From: Celeribacter marinus
GTDB taxonomy: Bacteria; Pseudomonadota; Alphaproteobacteria; Rhodobacterales; Rhodobacteraceae
NCBI RefSeq assembly: GCF_001308265.1
Contig: NZ_CP012023.1
Location: forward strand, 2,928,932-2,992,931
Length of the DNA stretch: 64,000 bases
Reading direction: 5' to 3'
Shown: positions 54,551 to 63,390 of the stretch, piece after piece
Position numbering within the stretch: position 1 is the first letter of the stretch
How the letters are laid out: every line of letters starts with the position of its first letter
Notes under the pieces: model-generated
Database searches by the model: none
Told to the model about the DNA's origin: nothing
The model's input: the letters and a program-made list of their open reading frames with translations, nothing else
Program-made: the position numbers and the translations under genes

Positions 54551-55330
54551 TTACTCAGCGTTCAAACCCCATTTGACGCCCAGCGCATCAAAGAATCCCT
54601 GCTCTTGCTTTAGCCCGATCCATGTGTTGACGTAGTTGATCCAAACCTGATCCGCCTGCGGCAGCAACATCGCAACCGGCGTTGGCGAACGACCGGCATC
54701 AACGGGAATAATCATCAGGTTATCATATTGCTCGACAAGCGTTGCAGCCTCGATGTTGGAGGTAATGCTGGCATCCGCACGGCCAGACAACACCTCTTGG
54801 AAATCGCGCGCAGGCGCCTCGACGATGCGGTGGGTTGCTGCAGGGAAATACTGTTTCACTTGCGTTTCTTGTGTCGTGCCAAGCGTGGCCGCGACAGAGA
54901 CACCTTCAACGTTCAAATCGTCCCAATTGGCAAACCGTTCGGCATTTTCCTTGAGCGTCAAAGGAACTGTCACAAGAGAGAAATAGCTGTCTGAATAACC
55001 GGCGGCCTTGGCGCGGGCTGGTGACACGGAAGCAGATCCCGTGATGTGATACTGACCAGATGTCACACCTGCAACGAGTGTCTTCCAATCGGTTGGGACA
55101 AACTCGATCTCGACGCCGAGATCCGTGGCGAGTGCCGTCATGACATCAATGTCATATCCCTCGTAGGAATTCGTCGTGATGTCACGCATCGTCATCGGAT
55201 TCCAGTCGCCCGTTGTGCCAACTTTCAACACGCCATCGGATAAGATTTCGTTCAGCGCAGATTGCGCATTTGCCTGCACCGCAGAGGTCGCAAGGATGAC
55301 CGCAGTGGCGGCTACTTTAAAGAATTTCAT
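54551..55330 (-). CDS. Amino-acid-type ABC transporter substrate-binding protein
   Basis: A 259-aa exported type-II binding protein. The signal peptide is MKFFKVAATAVILATSAVQA. The mature domain opens LNEILSDGVLKVGTTGDWNP, then YEGYDIDVMTALATDLGVEI and WKTLVAGVTSGQYHITGSAS, as in cyclohexadienyl-dehydratase-like and polar amino-acid binding proteins. The start at 55330 with GGGAAA upstream is preferred over GTG 55348. It diverges from the ATPase and permease genes across about 127 bases, so the transporter is split into two units. Confidence 0.88.
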   Translation of the reverse strand: MKFFKVAATAVILATSAVQANAQSALNEILSDGVLKVGTTGDWNPMTMRDITTNSYEGYDIDVMTALATDLGVEIEFVPTDWKTLVAGVTSGQYHITGSASVSPARAKAAGYSDSYFSLVTVPLTLKENAERFANWDDLNVEGVSVAATLGTTQETQVKQYFPAATHRIVEAPARDFQEVLSGRADASITSNIEAATLVEQYDNLMIIPVDAGRSPTPVAMLLPQADQVWINYVNTWIGLKQEQGFFDALGVKWGLNAE

Positions 55331-55457
55331 GGGTTTCCCTTTTCTCACATTCGTTAGACATAGGATGCTCAGGCGATTTGGAAATACAAATAGTTTGAAA
55401 AAATGAAAATCCGCAACATATCATGACCTCCGCAAGCCCAACAGGAGCGCCGCCGCA

Positions 55458-56192
55458 GTGCCCATTATATCAATCCAAAACGTATCCAAGTTTTTTGGTG
55501 ACTTCCAGGCTCTCAAAAATGTGTCTTTGGATGTGGCTTTGGGGGAACGTGTCGTGGTTTGCGGCCCATCCGGTTCGGGTAAATCGACGCTGATCCGCTG
55601 CATCAATCGCCTTGAGGCGCACGAGGCGGGCGAGATTTTGGTTGATGGCACGCGGCTCACAGATGTCCCCGCCGACTTGGAAAAAATACGGGGCGCCGTG
55701 GGAATGGTGTTTCAGCAATTCAATCTGTTTCCGCATCTGACCGTTTTGGAAAACCTATGCATTGGCCCTCGCCGCGTTTTGGGACTAACCCAAGCACAGG
55801 CACAGGAGCGCGCAATGCGGTATCTCGAGCGGGTGCAAATCCCCGACCAAGCCGATAAATTCCCCTCGCAATTGTCAGGCGGACAACAACAGCGGGTGGC
55901 CATCGCGCGTTCGCTGTGTATGGAGCCGCGCATCTTGTTGTTCGACGAGCCGACATCGGCCCTCGATCCTGAAATGATCGCAGAGGTTCTAGAGGTCATG
56001 ACCGAATTGGCGCAATCGGGCATGACCATGATTGTCGTTACACATGAGATGGGATTTGCGCGGCGCGTTGCAGACCGGATGGTGTTCATGGACAAGGGCG
56101 AGATCGTCGAGATCGGCGCACCCGAAGACGTCTTTGCCGCGCCAAAATCAAAACGGTTTGCTCGCTTCATCAATCAAATTCTGAACCACTAG
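55458..56192 (+). CDS. Amino acid ABC transporter ATP-binding protein (GlnQ-like)
   Basis: A 244-aa ATPase with Walker [20 protein letters not shown], signature [15 protein letters not shown], Walker [17 protein letters not shown] and the switch histidine in [16 protein letters not shown]. The start is GTG at 55458 with CAGGAG ten bases upstream. It is followed four bases later by the permease. It is of the polar amino acid uptake class; the ligand cannot be told. Confidence 0.95.
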   Translation: MPIISIQNVSKFFGDFQALKNVSLDVALGERVVVCGPSGSGKSTLIRCINRLEAHEAGEILVDGTRLTDVPADLEKIRGAVGMVFQQFNLFPHLTVLENLCIGPRRVLGLTQAQAQERAMRYLERVQIPDQADKFPSQLSGGQQQRVAIARSLCMEPRILLFDEPTSALDPEMIAEVLEVMTELAQSGMTMIVVTHEMGFARRVADRMVFMDKGEIVEIGAPEDVFAAPKSKRFARFINQILNH

Positions 56193-56196
56193 AGGC

Positions 56197-56940
56197 ATGG
56201 CCATGAAAAAAATTGTCATCCTCACCCCCCTTTTATTTTTGCTTGCTGGCTGCTCAGGAAACTGGGGATGGTATGTGGTCGACCCGACAACCCCATCGGG
56301 TTGGAACAATCTAAAATTCATGGCGAGTGGTGCATACTACACCATTGTGATGTCGGTCACCGCAATCCTGATTTCTATCATTGTCGGCCTGTTGGTCGCC
56401 CTTCCCGGACTATCGCAAAAACGCGGTTGGCGCATGTTTAACCGCACCTACGTCGAAATCGTACGCGCCGTGCCGATCCTCGTTTTGATCCTTTGGGTCT
56501 ACTACGGCCTTCCCGCGCTTTCAGGTATCAAACTGAACGTCTTTTGGGCGGGCGTGTTTGCTCTGGCCCTGAGCGATAGCGCGTTCCAAGCCGAGATTTT
56601 CCGCGCCGGCATTCAATCCATCGCGCGCGGGCAATACGAGGCGGCCAAGTCGATTTCGCTGAACTACCGCGACACCATGCGCTACATCATTTTGCCGCAA
56701 GCAATCCGGCGCATCCTGCCCGCCTTGGGCAACCAACTGGTCTATATGCTCAAAATGTCATCGCTTGTTTCGGTGATCGGGCTTCAGGAACTCACACGCA
56801 AAGCCAACGAACTTGTCGTGTCGGAATATCGCCCCCTTGAAATCTATACAATTCTGGTTCTGGAATACCTTGTTCTCATCCTTATTGTGTCTGCTGGCGT
56901 GCGTTGGTTTGAACGTCGCATGAATGCGGGGCACAACTGA
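56197..56940 (+). CDS. Amino acid ABC transporter permease
   Basis: A 247-aa inner-membrane permease. The first residues MAMKKIVILTPLLFLLAGCS look like a lipoprotein signal (LLAGC) before the first canonical helix, as in related Roseobacter permeases. Then come ASGAYYTIVMSVTAILISII, EIVRAVPILVLILWVYYGLP, and the ATPase-coupling EAA loop QYEAAKSISLNYRDTMRYI with ILPQAIRRILPALGNQLVY. It forms the transporter with the upstream ATPase. Confidence 0.92.
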   Translation: MAMKKIVILTPLLFLLAGCSGNWGWYVVDPTTPSGWNNLKFMASGAYYTIVMSVTAILISIIVGLLVALPGLSQKRGWRMFNRTYVEIVRAVPILVLILWVYYGLPALSGIKLNVFWAGVFALALSDSAFQAEIFRAGIQSIARGQYEAAKSISLNYRDTMRYIILPQAIRRILPALGNQLVYMLKMSSLVSVIGLQELTRKANELVVSEYRPLEIYTILVLEYLVLILIVSAGVRWFERRMNAGHN

Positions 56941-56992
56941 TGCGCCATTGCCTATCGGGTAGCCCACATAATCATTGGAATGGAGTGGCGCG

Positions 56993-58147
56993 ATGAGGTT
57001 CACACCGACACGGGCCGCAGGCTTGGCGCAACTGGACGCCTTTAACGCAGGTGGTGCCGCCCACTACGGCCAGCGGCGCAATTTTGACTTGGGGGCCAAG
57101 GACCACAGCAACGTCTCTCAGTTGTCCCCATGGATCAGGCACCGGCTAATCACCGAAGAACAGGTGCTGACGCGCATTGCGAAAACACATGACCTGACCC
57201 AGATGACCAGCTTTGTACAAGAAGTGTTTTGGCGCGGGTACTTTAAGGGCGCGCTACAACATCGGCCAAGCATTTGGGACCACTATTTGGCGGGGGTTGA
57301 TCGCGCGCACGATGCTGTTGGGACACTGTATGCAGATGCAATTTGTGGCCGCACAGGCATCGCATGCTTTGACCACTGGCGTGACGAATTGGTGACAACG
57401 GGGTATCTTCATAACCACGCGCGGATGTGGTTCGCCTCCATCTGGATCTTCACACTCAGGTTGCCGTGGGAATTGGGTGCAGACTTCTTTTTGACCCACC
57501 TCTTAGACGCAGACCCCGCATCAAATACGCTCAGTTGGCGGTGGGTCGGCGGACTGCACACAAAAGGTAAAACCTATCTAGCAAGTGCCGAGAACATCGC
57601 GCGCTTTACCGACGGACGATTTAATCCAGTTGGACAGTTGGCCCTCACGGCGGAGCCACTGGTCGAGCCGTTTGAGCACCCGCTAGTCCCGCTTGCTACC
57701 CCCCCTCGAATGCCGCTTGATGACGCCCTACTCGTGATCACAAAAGAGGACTGTACGCCCCGCACCTTTATGACAGGTGACCCGCGTGGTTTGCTTGGCA
57801 TTGTACATCCCGACACCGGCATGTCTGCCGATTTTTCACGCGGGGCCGTGGAGCAGGCAAGTGCAGACATCGTAGCGACACACGACTGGGCGGGACAAAT
57901 TGCGGAGGCCGCAAACCGCGCAGGCACTGCGCAAGTGGTGACGGCATGGGCCCCAGTTGGCCCCGTGGCCAGCGCCCTTGCAACAGCGCAGAGCACACTG
58001 CGCAAAGAGGGTATCACCCTCTCCCAAGGGCAACGCCGTTTTGATGGCCTAACGTGGCCGCATGCAACGGCAGGATTTTTCAAACTGAAAAAGAAGATCC
58101 CACAAATTCTACGCGACCTTGACTTGGCTAAACCCCCCGCTAATTGA
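56993..58147 (+). CDS. FAD-binding photolyase-like protein with C-terminal extension (permuted order)
   Basis: A 384-aa protein. Residues about 1-220 are a photolyase/cryptochrome FAD-binding domain: NFDLGAKDHSNVSQLSPWIR, SFVQEVFWRGYFKGALQHRP, the NHARMWFASIWIFTL helix and SWRWVGGLHTKGKTYLASAE (the flavin-contacting end). The usual N-terminal alpha/beta antenna domain is absent. Instead residues about 225-384 form a separate C-terminal part with DALLVITKEDCTPRTF and the ending RRFDGLTWPHATAGFFKLKK, which resembles an antenna-type Rossmann fold moved to the other end. The start at 56993 has GGAG upstream. It is followed directly by a TIGR03643 gene, a usual partner. Light-dependent DNA repair or signalling is possible but unproven. 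Confidence 0.8.
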   Translation: MRFTPTRAAGLAQLDAFNAGGAAHYGQRRNFDLGAKDHSNVSQLSPWIRHRLITEEQVLTRIAKTHDLTQMTSFVQEVFWRGYFKGALQHRPSIWDHYLAGVDRAHDAVGTLYADAICGRTGIACFDHWRDELVTTGYLHNHARMWFASIWIFTLRLPWELGADFFLTHLLDADPASNTLSWRWVGGLHTKGKTYLASAENIARFTDGRFNPVGQLALTAEPLVEPFEHPLVPLATPPRMPLDDALLVITKEDCTPRTFMTGDPRGLLGIVHPDTGMSADFSRGAVEQASADIVATHDWAGQIAEAANRAGTAQVVTAWAPVGPVASALATAQSTLRKEGITLSQGQRRFDGLTWPHATAGFFKLKKKIPQILRDLDLAKPPAN

Positions 58148-58152
58148 CCGCC

Positions 58153-58368
58153 ATGAGCAAAGCACCGCAATTCCCACCCGAGCAGATTAGCGACATCGTG
58201 CAGATGGCACTGTCCGATCATGTCAGCTTTGCCACCATTCAGGCCGAGTATGGCATCCGGGAAAAAGACGTTAAGGTGTTGATGCGTAAAACCCTAAAAC
58301 GGGGCAGCTACCAAACGTGGCGAAAACGCGTACGCTATTTCAGCGACCGCAGGGATAGCTATAAATAG
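58153..58368 (+). CDS. TIGR03643 family protein
   Basis: A 71-aa protein: PPEQISDIVQMALSDHVSFA then IQAEYGIREKDVKVLMRKTL and WRKRVRYFSDRRDSYK. The middle looks like a helix-turn-helix and the tail is strongly basic, suggesting nucleic-acid binding. ATG at 58153 is used; a TTG at 58144 overlaps the photolyase stop. The family is commonly adjacent to photolyase-like genes. Function unknown. Confidence 0.88.
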   Translation: MSKAPQFPPEQISDIVQMALSDHVSFATIQAEYGIREKDVKVLMRKTLKRGSYQTWRKRVRYFSDRRDSYK

Positions 58369-58506
58369 ACTGTCGAAGTCACTGAAAAAACGATGCACAT
58401 CACGAGCCATTCCACAAATGCGATCTTGAACACTGTGAGCGAAATCGTCGCATCGTCATAACAGACGAACGTTTTATTGTTCGGTACATTCAATGTGTGA
58501 TGGAAG

Positions 58507-58583
58507 TGGTGCACCCGAGAGGATTCGAACCTCTGACCCCCTGATTCGTAGTCAGGTACTCTATCCAGCTGAGCTACGGGTGC
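58507..58583 (-). tRNA. tRNA-Arg (ACG)
   Basis: A 77-base cloverleaf on the minus strand. GCACCCG pairs with CGGGTGC in the acceptor; the D arm is TAGCTCAGCTGGATAGAG; stem CCTGA/TCAGG encloses CTACGAA with ACG (58549-58547); the T arm is GAGGTTCGAATCCTC; CCA is encoded. The first anticodon base would be read as inosine after deamination. Confidence 0.97.
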
Positions 58584-58675
58584 GCTCAAGGGGCGATTTA
58601 CCGAGTGCGGCGAGAGGGTGCAAGGGGCATTCGTCATCATTTTCAAAAAAGTGTCGGGACGCGCAATCAAACACC

Positions 58676-60127
58676 TTATTCACCCGCCTTTGTATTTTCA
58701 CGCTCCGAACTCTCATGGGCGGGTAACGCATCCGTCACAAAGCCTTTGGGCAAATGAATGCCAAACACTGTTCCGGTCTCATCGCTGCGCTCCAAAAGCA
58801 GCTTACCACCGTGGCCACGGACCAATTCTGCCGCAATGGCGAGGCCTAGACCAAATCCACCTTTTCGCGCACCGCCTTGAAAGGGTTGGAACAGGTGCTC
58901 ACGCGCCTTGGGTGGCAAACCCGGCCCTGTATCGGACACGGTCAAAACCCATTCGCTTTCATCCTCGCGAGCGGCAACACCAATCTCGCCCCCATCGCGC
59001 TTTGTGCTCAAGGCTTGGCGCGCATTGCGAACAAGGTTGGAAAGCACGCGGTGCATTTGCTCCGCATCTGCGCGCATGACCATTGTCGCGGGGACATCCT
59101 CAGCGAATGAAATATCGGCATCTCCAGACGACAAGCGCTCACCCTCGATCACATCACCAACCAGTTCCGCCACACGCACGCCCGACATTGTTGGTGACGG
59201 CTCCTCAGCCTTGCCAAACGCCAATGTGGATTCGCAGAGGTTCACCGCACGTTGAATCGAGTTCATCAGCTTGGGCGCAGACCGGATCACCGCAGGGTCT
59301 TGCGATATCTCCAAGCGATCCGAAAAAAGCTGTGCAGTCGTTAAGATATTGCGCAGGTCGTGAGAAATTTTCGCAACCGCACTGCCAAGCTGCGCAAGTC
59401 GCTCTTTTTGGCGCAATGATGTCGTTAGATCGGTTTGCATCGAACATAGCGCCGTCTCGGCCTCACGCAGTTCGTACACTTTTGCGGACGGCGAAATAAT
59501 CCGCCGCGCATCCTCCGGCGCTTGTGCATAATGCGTCATCGCGCCGACAACGCGTTTGATCGGATGAACAATCAGCGCGCGCACGGCCAGAAACAAAAGC
59601 AGCGCAGTGAACAACGAGATAACCGCAGACAGCATCAATATGCGCAAGCCATACTCTACCATCGCATTGCGCATCGGCTCGGTTGGCAATGTGACCTCAA
59701 TCAACAACCCGGCTTGCTTCACAGGGTCGCCGATAACGCGGATCACACGATTGGTCGGGTCCATGAGTGTCAATGTCGCATCACGGATCAACTCAAGCGC
59801 GGGCGCGTCCCGTAGATCATAGGTGGCGTAAATCTGTTCTGGAATGGGAGACGACAAGACGAGTTGACGAATTTCATTGCGCCGAAGCACCACGTTATAC
59901 ACATCCGCATTGGCGAGAAGCTCGTCCTCGAGATCCATATCAAGGCTATCATTGGCCAATAACGCCAGAGACGCGATTTGTGCGCGCTCTAGGCGAGAGA
60001 GCAAAAAGTCTTCGCGAAAGCGGGCGATGGAGGGCACAAATATCATGATTTCTGCCGCCATCACAAAGATGATCGTCAGCATCAAAAAGCGCCCCGTGAG
60101 CGTATTTAAAAAACGCGGAAGTCTCAT
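58676..60127 (-). CDS. Sensor histidine kinase (orphan)
   Basis: A 483-aa membrane kinase. Two helices, FLMLTIIFVMAAEIMIFV near the start and LMLSAVISLFTALLLFLAVR near residue 170, bracket a periplasmic sensor region. A HAMP-like linker (HPIKRVVGAMTHYAQAPE) follows, then a HisKA domain with KISHDLRNILTTAQLF (H-box near residue 265). The ATPase has LVRNARQAL (N-box) and VSDTGPGLPPKAREHLFQPF (G1/F). No response regulator lies next to it, so its partner must be elsewhere. The signal is unknown. Confidence 0.93.
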   Translation of the reverse strand: MRLPRFLNTLTGRFLMLTIIFVMAAEIMIFVPSIARFREDFLLSRLERAQIASLALLANDSLDMDLEDELLANADVYNVVLRRNEIRQLVLSSPIPEQIYATYDLRDAPALELIRDATLTLMDPTNRVIRVIGDPVKQAGLLIEVTLPTEPMRNAMVEYGLRILMLSAVISLFTALLLFLAVRALIVHPIKRVVGAMTHYAQAPEDARRIISPSAKVYELREAETALCSMQTDLTTSLRQKERLAQLGSAVAKISHDLRNILTTAQLFSDRLEISQDPAVIRSAPKLMNSIQRAVNLCESTLAFGKAEEPSPTMSGVRVAELVGDVIEGERLSSGDADISFAEDVPATMVMRADAEQMHRVLSNLVRNARQALSTKRDGGEIGVAAREDESEWVLTVSDTGPGLPPKAREHLFQPFQGGARKGGFGLGLAIAAELVRGHGGKLLLERSDETGTVFGIHLPKGFVTDALPAHESSERENTKAGE

Positions 60128-60145
60128 AAATCCTTTCCGGCCCCG

Positions 60146-61519
60146 CTACGGCAAAAACCGCTGAACCAGCTTCACAATCGTTTTCACCTTGGCACTCTCA
60201 AATAGCCTTGGTGTAAAATAGGCACCCGCCACGCGTTTGTTAAGCTCCGCAAGTGTTGGATAAGGCGCAATCATACCCGCAATCTGGCTCATTTTGAGAT
60301 GTGAAGAAAGAACAAGTGACCAAAGAGTGATCAACTCACCCGCATCTGGCCCCACAATCGTGACACCAACCGGACGCCCCTTTACCACCATCACCTTGAT
60401 AAATCCGACATCCGCACGCTGTGTTGCAATGGCACGGTCATTTCCCGACATCTGTGCGCGCACAACCTCTACCTTGTCACCATGAGTGGTACGGGCATCA
60501 GCTTCGGACAGGCCCACCTGCGCCAATTCAGGGGATGTATAAGTTGCCCGCGGAATATGGTGCGTTGCAGCCTTTGCAGGCAAGCCAAACAGCAAAGAGC
60601 GGATAACCACGCCCGCCTGATACCCCGCCACATGGGTGAATTGCAGATTGCCCGCCACCACATCGCCAATTGCATAAGCACGGCGGTTCGAGGTCCGCAG
60701 ACGCGCATCCACCGTGATGCCGCCTCGGCTGTGATTGATCTCACCCTTTTCCAAAGCAAGGCTGTCGGAATTGGCGACACGGCCCGTAGCCACCAACAAA
60801 TGCGACCCCCTGATCTGGCTTCCACTTTCAAGATAGAGGGTGATATCGCCCTGCGTGCCCGACACCCGCACAACCTTGTCATTCTCGATGATATTCACGC
60901 CTTCGCCCTTGAGGGCCGCAACAACAACCTCTGCGGCTTCGGGGTCTTCGCGCGACAGGGCCGTAGCGGCCTCGACCACCGTGACCTCACACCCCAAACG
61001 GCGATGCGCTTGCGCCATTTCCATTCCGATTGGACCAGCCCCCAAAATCAACAGATGCTCAGGGGCCTTCGTGACATCCCAAAGGCTCTCGTTGGTCAGA
61101 TATGGAACATCATGAAGCCCGTCGATAGGCGGCACAAACGGGCGCGATCCGGTCGCAATCACAAACCGGCGCGCCGTGATTTCTATACCACCTGCCTCAA
61201 CAGTCTTTGGCGAAGTGAACTGTGCATGTGCGCGGATCACTGTGCAGCCCAATCCCTCGAACCGCTCTTGGCTATCATGCGGAGCAATGGTCGCGATGGT
61301 GGCGCGGACATGCGCCATCGCATCCGCGTAGCTCACCCCATCTTGTCCCGCATGCAACAGCGCCTTTGACGGCACACAGCCGGAATTGAGACAGTCGCCC
61401 CCCATCCCACCCTTCTCGATTAAAACCACACGCGCGCCCATTTGAACCGCACCCGCAGCGACCGAAAGCCCCCCCGACCCCGCTCCGATCACACAAATAT
61501 CTGTTTTGAGTTTCGTCAT
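60146..61519 (-). CDS. FAD/NAD-dependent disulfide oxidoreductase (dihydrolipoamide dehydrogenase / MerA-like)
   Basis: A 457-aa flavin disulfide reductase: ICVIGAGSGGLSVAAGAVQM for FAD, the redox pair in [39 protein letters not shown] for NAD and YTSPELAQVGLSE in the interface domain. It lacks the MerA heavy-metal domain. At the C-terminus APYPTLAELNKRVAGAYFTP replaces the usual HxxxxE ending of Lpd, so it is not a housekeeping E3. It is three bases downstream of the TVP38 gene, an arrangement common in proteobacteria. Substrate unknown. Confidence 0.88.
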   Translation of the reverse strand: MTKLKTDICVIGAGSGGLSVAAGAVQMGARVVLIEKGGMGGDCLNSGCVPSKALLHAGQDGVSYADAMAHVRATIATIAPHDSQERFEGLGCTVIRAHAQFTSPKTVEAGGIEITARRFVIATGSRPFVPPIDGLHDVPYLTNESLWDVTKAPEHLLILGAGPIGMEMAQAHRRLGCEVTVVEAATALSREDPEAAEVVVAALKGEGVNIIENDKVVRVSGTQGDITLYLESGSQIRGSHLLVATGRVANSDSLALEKGEINHSRGGITVDARLRTSNRRAYAIGDVVAGNLQFTHVAGYQAGVVIRSLLFGLPAKAATHHIPRATYTSPELAQVGLSEADARTTHGDKVEVVRAQMSGNDRAIATQRADVGFIKVMVVKGRPVGVTIVGPDAGELITLWSLVLSSHLKMSQIAGMIAPYPTLAELNKRVAGAYFTPRLFESAKVKTIVKLVQRFLP

Positions 61520-61522
61520 AGG

Positions 61523-62245
61523 TCAAAGATCCTGTTTGGTGCGAGAGTTCATAAATATCGGCAAGATCGCCAAAGCGCAGAGTCCAAGAATCGGCAAGAG
61601 GATATGTGGCTCAAAAATAAGACCGAGATCAGGCGATGCTCCTGCCTCAAACACCTTACCAAGCCCCGCACCGACCGATGTGTAGATAACCGCACCCGGA
61701 ATAATTCCGATTGCCGTCGAAATCGCAAAGCGGTGGAACGATGCACCAAGAAGCGCAGGTAGTAGATTTGCGACGAAAAACGGCACCACAGGCGCAAGGC
61801 GCATTAAAAACAGCATCGACCACTGATTGTCATCAAGCCCGCGCTTGATCCGCTGCACGCGCGGCGACCCCGTTTCCATCTTGGTCGACAACCAATCACC
61901 CAACCCCCACCGCGCAGCGAGAAACAAAAGGCACGCGCCCGATGTTGCCGCAACGATATTGAACACCGCACCGGGAAAGGTCGCGAACAAAAAGCCGCCT
62001 GTAAGTGTCGCGATGGTCGCCCCTGGCAAGGAAAACGCGACGATACCCGCATAAACAACCATGAAAAGCGCAACCGAGAGGCCGAAATGTGCATCGCGGT
62101 ACGCCAAAAGCGCGCCTCGGTTCTGTGCCAAGGACTCAAAGCTCAGAGAATCGCGAAATAAAACCGCCAACCCAACTGCAATGGTGGCGAAAACAACGAT
62201 AGGCCCGATGTGGCGACGTGTTTTTGGTGTACTGGGTTGTGCCAT
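61523..62245 (-). CDS. TVP38/TMEM64 family (DedA-like) membrane protein
   Basis: A 240-aa polytopic membrane protein with the VTT domain: FSLPGATIATLTGGFLFATF (the F/Y-xxx-R/G-loop region), LRLAPVVPFFVANLLPALLG and a last helix LLPILGLCALAILPIF. It is transcribed with the flavin oxidoreductase, three bases apart. Related DedA proteins act as lipid scramblases or help maintain proton-motive force; that role is by family only. Confidence 0.9.
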   Translation of the reverse strand: MAQPSTPKTRRHIGPIVVFATIAVGLAVLFRDSLSFESLAQNRGALLAYRDAHFGLSVALFMVVYAGIVAFSLPGATIATLTGGFLFATFPGAVFNIVAATSGACLLFLAARWGLGDWLSTKMETGSPRVQRIKRGLDDNQWSMLFLMRLAPVVPFFVANLLPALLGASFHRFAISTAIGIIPGAVIYTSVGAGLGKVFEAGASPDLGLIFEPHILLPILGLCALAILPIFMNSRTKQDL

Positions 62246-62417
62246 GAGGCCCTCGCGTTCACTATGGACGGCGAACCTGCGCCATATGGCGCGGTATTGC
62301 CACCTTAACAGTCCTTCTATTGCACTGTTCTCACGCGCGGTTGATCTGTCGCGAGCCGTTCTCTAGGGGTTTCGGACTGATACTGTCGAATTGTTACAGA
62401 ATTCCCCACGACACGAA

Positions 62418-62446
62418 TTGACAAGCTGCCTTTGGACACCTAAACG
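62418..62446 (+). promoter_or_regulatory. Candidate sigma-70 promoter of the rpmH operon
   Basis: TTGACA at 62418-62423, a 17-base spacer, and TAAACG at 62441-62446. It is the best pair in the 279-base gap before rpmH and would give a leader of about 70 bases. Confidence 0.4.
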
Positions 62447-62488
62447 CAGGGCTTCAATGAATGTCGGCCTTCGAATCTCACGCCTTGA

Positions 62489-62509
62489 GGTTTGGGTCAT
62501 GACCAAACC
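62489..62509 (+). repeat. Hairpin in the rpmH leader
   Basis: GGTTTGG (62489-62495) and CCAAACC (62503-62509) are perfect seven-base arms around GTCATGA, which can pair further. It ends 15 bases before the rpmH ATG, right next to the ribosome site GGAG at 62513-62516. Confidence 0.55.
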
Positions 62510-62524
62510 GATGGAGATGGCGCG

Positions 62525-62659
62525 ATGAAACGCACCTTTCAACCGAGTAACCTCGTCCGCAAACGCCGCCACGGTTTCCGTGCACGTATGGCAACTAAAG
62601 CGGGCCGTAAGATCCTGAACGCACGTCGCGCACGCGGCCGCAAGTCGCTGTCCGCATAA
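62525..62659 (+). CDS. rpmH: 50S ribosomal protein L34
   Basis: A 44-aa ribosomal protein, [20 protein letters not shown] then [20 protein letters not shown], nearly invariant in bacteria. GGAG lies eight bases upstream of the ATG. It leads the operon rpmH-rnpA-yidD-ttcA. Confidence 0.98.
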
Positions 62660-62683
62660 GGGCAGCCTTAGGGCTCTACGAAT

Positions 62684-63139
62684 ATGACACCGCCGGACGC
62701 ACCCGAGGGAATGGCAATAGCCGGAACCAAAGGTCAGCGATCGGCGGTTTTGTCATGCTCTGACAACTCTTCAACCTCATCATTGATGACGTTGACCAAA
62801 CGCGCAGATTTTTTGCGCGCTGCTCGTGCACGCCGGCAGGGCACTGGGAGTTTTTTGCTTCAAGCGCGCAAACGCAATGACGATGAGCAAACAACGGGAA
62901 TTCGCGTTGGGTTTACCTGCTCTAAAAAGGTCGGCAACGCAGTCAAACGCAACCACGCCAAACGACGGCTCCGTGAAATTGCGCGCCATATCCTACCTGA
63001 GTTAGGGCATGATGGGTGGGATTACGTGTTAATCGGCAAAGCTGTAGACACCTCTGCGCGTCCGTTTGACCTCCTCCTCAAAGACATGCGATACGCAATG
63101 CGTAAAGTGCATGGCGAACCCAAACAGTCGCAGCCATGA
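62684..63139 (+). CDS. rnpA: Ribonuclease P protein component
   Basis: A 151-aa basic protein that assists the RNase P RNA in maturing tRNA 5' ends. [19 protein letters not shown] and [20 protein letters not shown] (the RNR-type motif), LREIARHIL and GWDYVLIGK are present. MTPP at the start is a conserved Rhodobacteraceae opening, so 62684 is used; a shorter start at 62786 is possible. The Ser/Thr-rich stretch near residues 20-35 is not conserved. It overlaps yidD by four bases. Confidence 0.92.
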   Translation: MTPPDAPEGMAIAGTKGQRSAVLSCSDNSSTSSLMTLTKRADFLRAARARRQGTGSFLLQARKRNDDEQTTGIRVGFTCSKKVGNAVKRNHAKRRLREIARHILPELGHDGWDYVLIGKAVDTSARPFDLLLKDMRYAMRKVHGEPKQSQP

Positions 63140-63390
63140 CCCCCCTCGCATTTATCGTATCGCTCCCCGTTCGCGCCTACCGCTTGGTGTTTAGTCCGAT
63201 TGTTGGCTTTAATTGCCGCTATCAGCCCACGTGTAGCGCCTATGCTATGGAAGCCCTCGAAAAACACGGCGCGATCAAAGGTTCGCTCTTGGCCGCCAAA
63301 CGTATCGGGCGATGCCACCCGATGGGCGGCACAGGCTACGACCCAGTCCCAGACCCCAAAACACCCCCCAAGGACTCTCCCGATGCCTGA
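63136..63390 (+). CDS. yidD: Membrane protein insertion efficiency factor YidD
   Basis: An 84-aa protein; its N-terminal half [20 protein letters not shown] attaches to the membrane, followed by [16 protein letters not shown] and [19 protein letters not shown], the three-cysteine signature of YidD. It helps YidC insert membrane proteins. It overlaps rnpA (ATGA) and ttcA by eight bases. Confidence 0.97.
   Translation: MTPLAFIVSLPVRAYRLVFSPIVGFNCRYQPTCSAYAMEALEKHGAIKGSLLAAKRIGRCHPMGGTGYDPVPDPKTPPKDSPDA

Noticed and set aside
57733..57742. CGTGATCACA inside the photolyase-like gene
   Set aside because: One mismatch to the TCA palindrome, inside coding sequence and with no tandem copy; likely chance.
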